Origin: Aphrophora alni
Lineage: Eukaryota; Arthropoda; Insecta; Hemiptera; Aphrophoridae
Direction of reading: 5' to 3'
Assembly: GCA_963513935.1 (NCBI GenBank)
Contig: OY740767.1
Location: forward strand, 79,968,060 to 80,032,059
Length of the DNA stretch: 64,000 bases
Part shown: piece by piece, positions 62,176 to 64,000 of the stretch
How the letters are laid out: every line of letters begins with the position of its first letter
How positions within the stretch are numbered: the first letter of the stretch is position 1
Position numbers and translations under genes: made by a program
Notes under the pieces: generated by a model
Told to the model about the DNA's origin: nothing
Seen by the model: the letters and a program-made list of their open reading frames with translations, nothing else
Database searches by the model: none

Positions 62176-64000
62176 TGTTACCAGGGGACTTAAATTTAAG
62201 AAAGGCGGAACCAAAATGGTAACAATGTTTGAAAAAGAAAAGTAAAAAAAAAGACAAAGACAAATTTAGTAATTAACAAGGCTCAAGTTTATTTAAACAG
62301 AAAGAAATTTCGACGTTTCAGATTTTATCATTTACAACTGAGAAAGACATCCTGAGACAAAATTATCATAAACAGCTTATGATTAACAAGATTATATTTT
62401 AAAAAAGATTATACGCCCTTAAAGTAAAATATTATAATTTAAAAAAAATTAATCAATAGATTCTGAAAATTTATCCCCCCTTTTTAGTTTATATATTTTA
62501 TAGTTACAAAATTTAACAAAAGACAATGAGCACAGCTTAACAATTAGCAGGATTATAATTAATCCAAAAAAAAAGATAATACGCCCTTAAATGTAAAAAT
62601 TACAAAAATAAAAAAAAGATGAAAAGATGCTGATATTTATTTCCCCCCTTTCTTAACTTTATGAAATGATAAGTTTTTAAAACAGTTACATAATATTACT
62701 TATTTGATAAATTACTTAAATGCTATATTGGCCAATAAATATATATATTTTAGACAAAAGAATTTATTATAAAAGAGAAGTTTATTTTAGAAAAGACATG
62801 AAAATTTTGCATATTTAATTTTATTAATTGACGTCAATTATTTTAATTTAGAAAATAACCTCTTGGAGGTTGTTAGGACCGAAAGTTTGCATGCAGGCTC
62901 CACCCAAGAATTTTTATATATTTTATAATTAATTACACAAGTCTACATCTAAAAGAATGTTTTAAGAAAACATATTCGCTGAAATAAATTTTAGGCACAT
63001 ATACAATATGAGTTTAATTAAAGTTCAATAAAGTTAGTTTTTTTCTTTTTTTTTTTTTTTTTACATCACTTTTGTGCACATGAAACTGAAGCTAAGTTGG
63101 ATAAAACGTGTTTTGTTAACAGGACGAAACATGTCTAGATCTTTCGCTGTGTTTCTTCTACCAGCATATTAGCTATAGCAAAAAAAACATGTTTTTTAGC
63201 GTCTGTACAAAATCAGACATGTTTTAGCATTAATGTTCATTATTAAAGAAAATATCTGGTTATTTGTCAAAATCAAAGAAAATTGATTGTATAACAGAAA
63301 TTCGTTAAGATTGTACTTAAAAGCTTCTTTGATGATTATAAATCTATTTATATATATTTAATTTTGTTTGAAACAAAGCTTGTATAAGACTTGCAAAGAT
63401 TTGCAAAAGTCTGCAAAACGAAATTTTCTGATTTAGAACAGATTTCTTCAATTGTTTTATATTTGACATGTACAATGAGATATTTCGATCATTCAAAGTT
63501 CAACATTAGTTTGCACTTATTTCACATAATTGTTCCAAACTCAAAATGTGCCTTTACAAGATTTTGTAAAGTATGTTTTAAGAAAAGTAAATTTTTATAA
63601 TCATTGAGTTTCAAAAGAACATTGAATATTAAATAAAACATGAAATACATATTTTAAAAATACATGATAATTAATAAATTGTTTTAAAGCATTAACAAAA
63701 ATTTAATATATGATAAAATCTGTACCTGGAAAATCCTGTCGCAGTTCACGTAAGCTTGTGCCGTGAAAACGAAAATTTACTAAACATTATAGAACTAAAA
63801 CGCACAAAACTTGTAGATTAACATTGCCAAAAAACTAGGGTTGAAATTTTGAAGTCCAAGAAGAAATTTTTCTCTAACGTAGCTGAATATGGATGTCAGA
63901 CATTGTGTGACTACAGGTAGACTAGATAACGGATGTTAGATCGGCTCGCTAACCAGCCGTTGTACTTTGTACTTAGATATCAGATATAGAGAGGGAAGAT
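62176..64000 (-). repeat. LTR, 5' copy in element orientation (cut by window end)
   Basis: This is the copy of 58213-60037 at constant offset 3963. The remaining 61 bp of the LTR, the TG start and any target-site duplication lie beyond 64000. Apparent identity over 1825 bp points to a very recent insertion or to assembly collapse. Confidence 0.85.

Larger units (their letters stand above)
58213..64000 (-). mobile_element. Non-autonomous LTR retrotransposon with long LTRs (right end beyond window)
   Basis: A direct repeat with constant offset 3963 bp links 58213-60037 to 62176-64000, without indels and with no mismatch seen by eye. Orientation is set by three signals read on the minus strand. 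The repeat starts TGTAGCATTC and ends CCTGGTAACA (TG...CA). A polypurine tract CGGGGGGGGAGAGC lies just before the 60098 end. TGGTAGCAGAG, complementary to the 3' end of initiator tRNA-Met, lies six bases after the 62176 end. The predicted LTR length is 1886 bp, the interior 2077 bp and the full element about 5849 bp (to about 64061). No gag, protease, reverse transcriptase or integrase is visible, so it depends on proteins from another element. A tandem duplication of a 3963-bp unit would look the same so far, but would not explain the three signals. Confidence 0.85.

Noticed and set aside
58213..64000. Simple tandem duplication as the explanation of the 3963-bp-offset repeat
   Set aside because: Precise TG...CA ends, the polypurine tract and the initiator tRNA-Met primer site at the expected places favour an LTR element. 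The alternative cannot be excluded without sequence beyond 64000.

Overview
The window is AT-rich, intron-like or intergenic DNA from a eukaryote. The retrotransposon relics, the initiator-tRNA-primed LTR element, the abundant (TA)n tracts and the GGGTG-type interspersed repeats fit an arthropod, most likely an insect. Species cannot be assigned from the sequence. There are no rRNA genes, no convincing tRNA gene and no complete protein-coding host gene. Almost everything recognisable is a mobile element, its remains, or tandem repeat DNA.

Left part (1-16000). This holds a decayed Penelope-like reverse transcriptase fragment (about 1920-2271) and a repeat family ending in (TA)n (3738-4190, with an inverted relative at 15486-15844). 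It also holds a 72-bp-arm foldback (4379-4548), a second weaker foldback (5608-5718), a three-copy 137-bp tandem repeat (6430-6840) and a possible terminal exon (10474-10594). A broken gene on the minus strand (about 12910 to 11210) encodes two tandem Ulp1/C48-type cysteine protease domains followed by a Pif1-type helicase C-terminus. Next to it lies a 5'-truncated non-LTR retrotransposon (13809-14412) with an 11-bp target-site duplication.

Middle part (16000-45000). Long gene-free AT-rich stretches are broken by a second, very short 5'-truncated non-LTR element with a 13-bp target-site duplication (20138-20412) and a 427-bp inverted-repeat element containing a (TA)n core (22456-22882). Several further divergent repeats each sit beside a (TA)n tract. 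A 2.1-kb satellite array with a 67-bp unit built from four 16-17-bp submonomers spans 41040-43156.

Right part (45000-64000). This contains a possible LTR end (to 45670), large microsatellites, a decayed RNase H-bearing non-LTR element on the minus strand (52690-53765), paired GC-rich hairpins (54224-54285) and a 308-bp-spaced duplication (56889-57412). At the right edge is a young, apparently non-autonomous LTR retrotransposon on the minus strand. Its LTRs are about 1.89 kb and look identical by eye over the 1825 bp visible. It has an 11-nt primer-binding site matching the 3' end of initiator tRNA-Met and a G-rich polypurine tract. No gag or pol is visible in its 2.08-kb interior. Its far LTR runs off the window at 64000.

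The parts do not form a pathway. They are independent insertions of different ages, from frame-disrupted relics to the LTR element, which looks recent.
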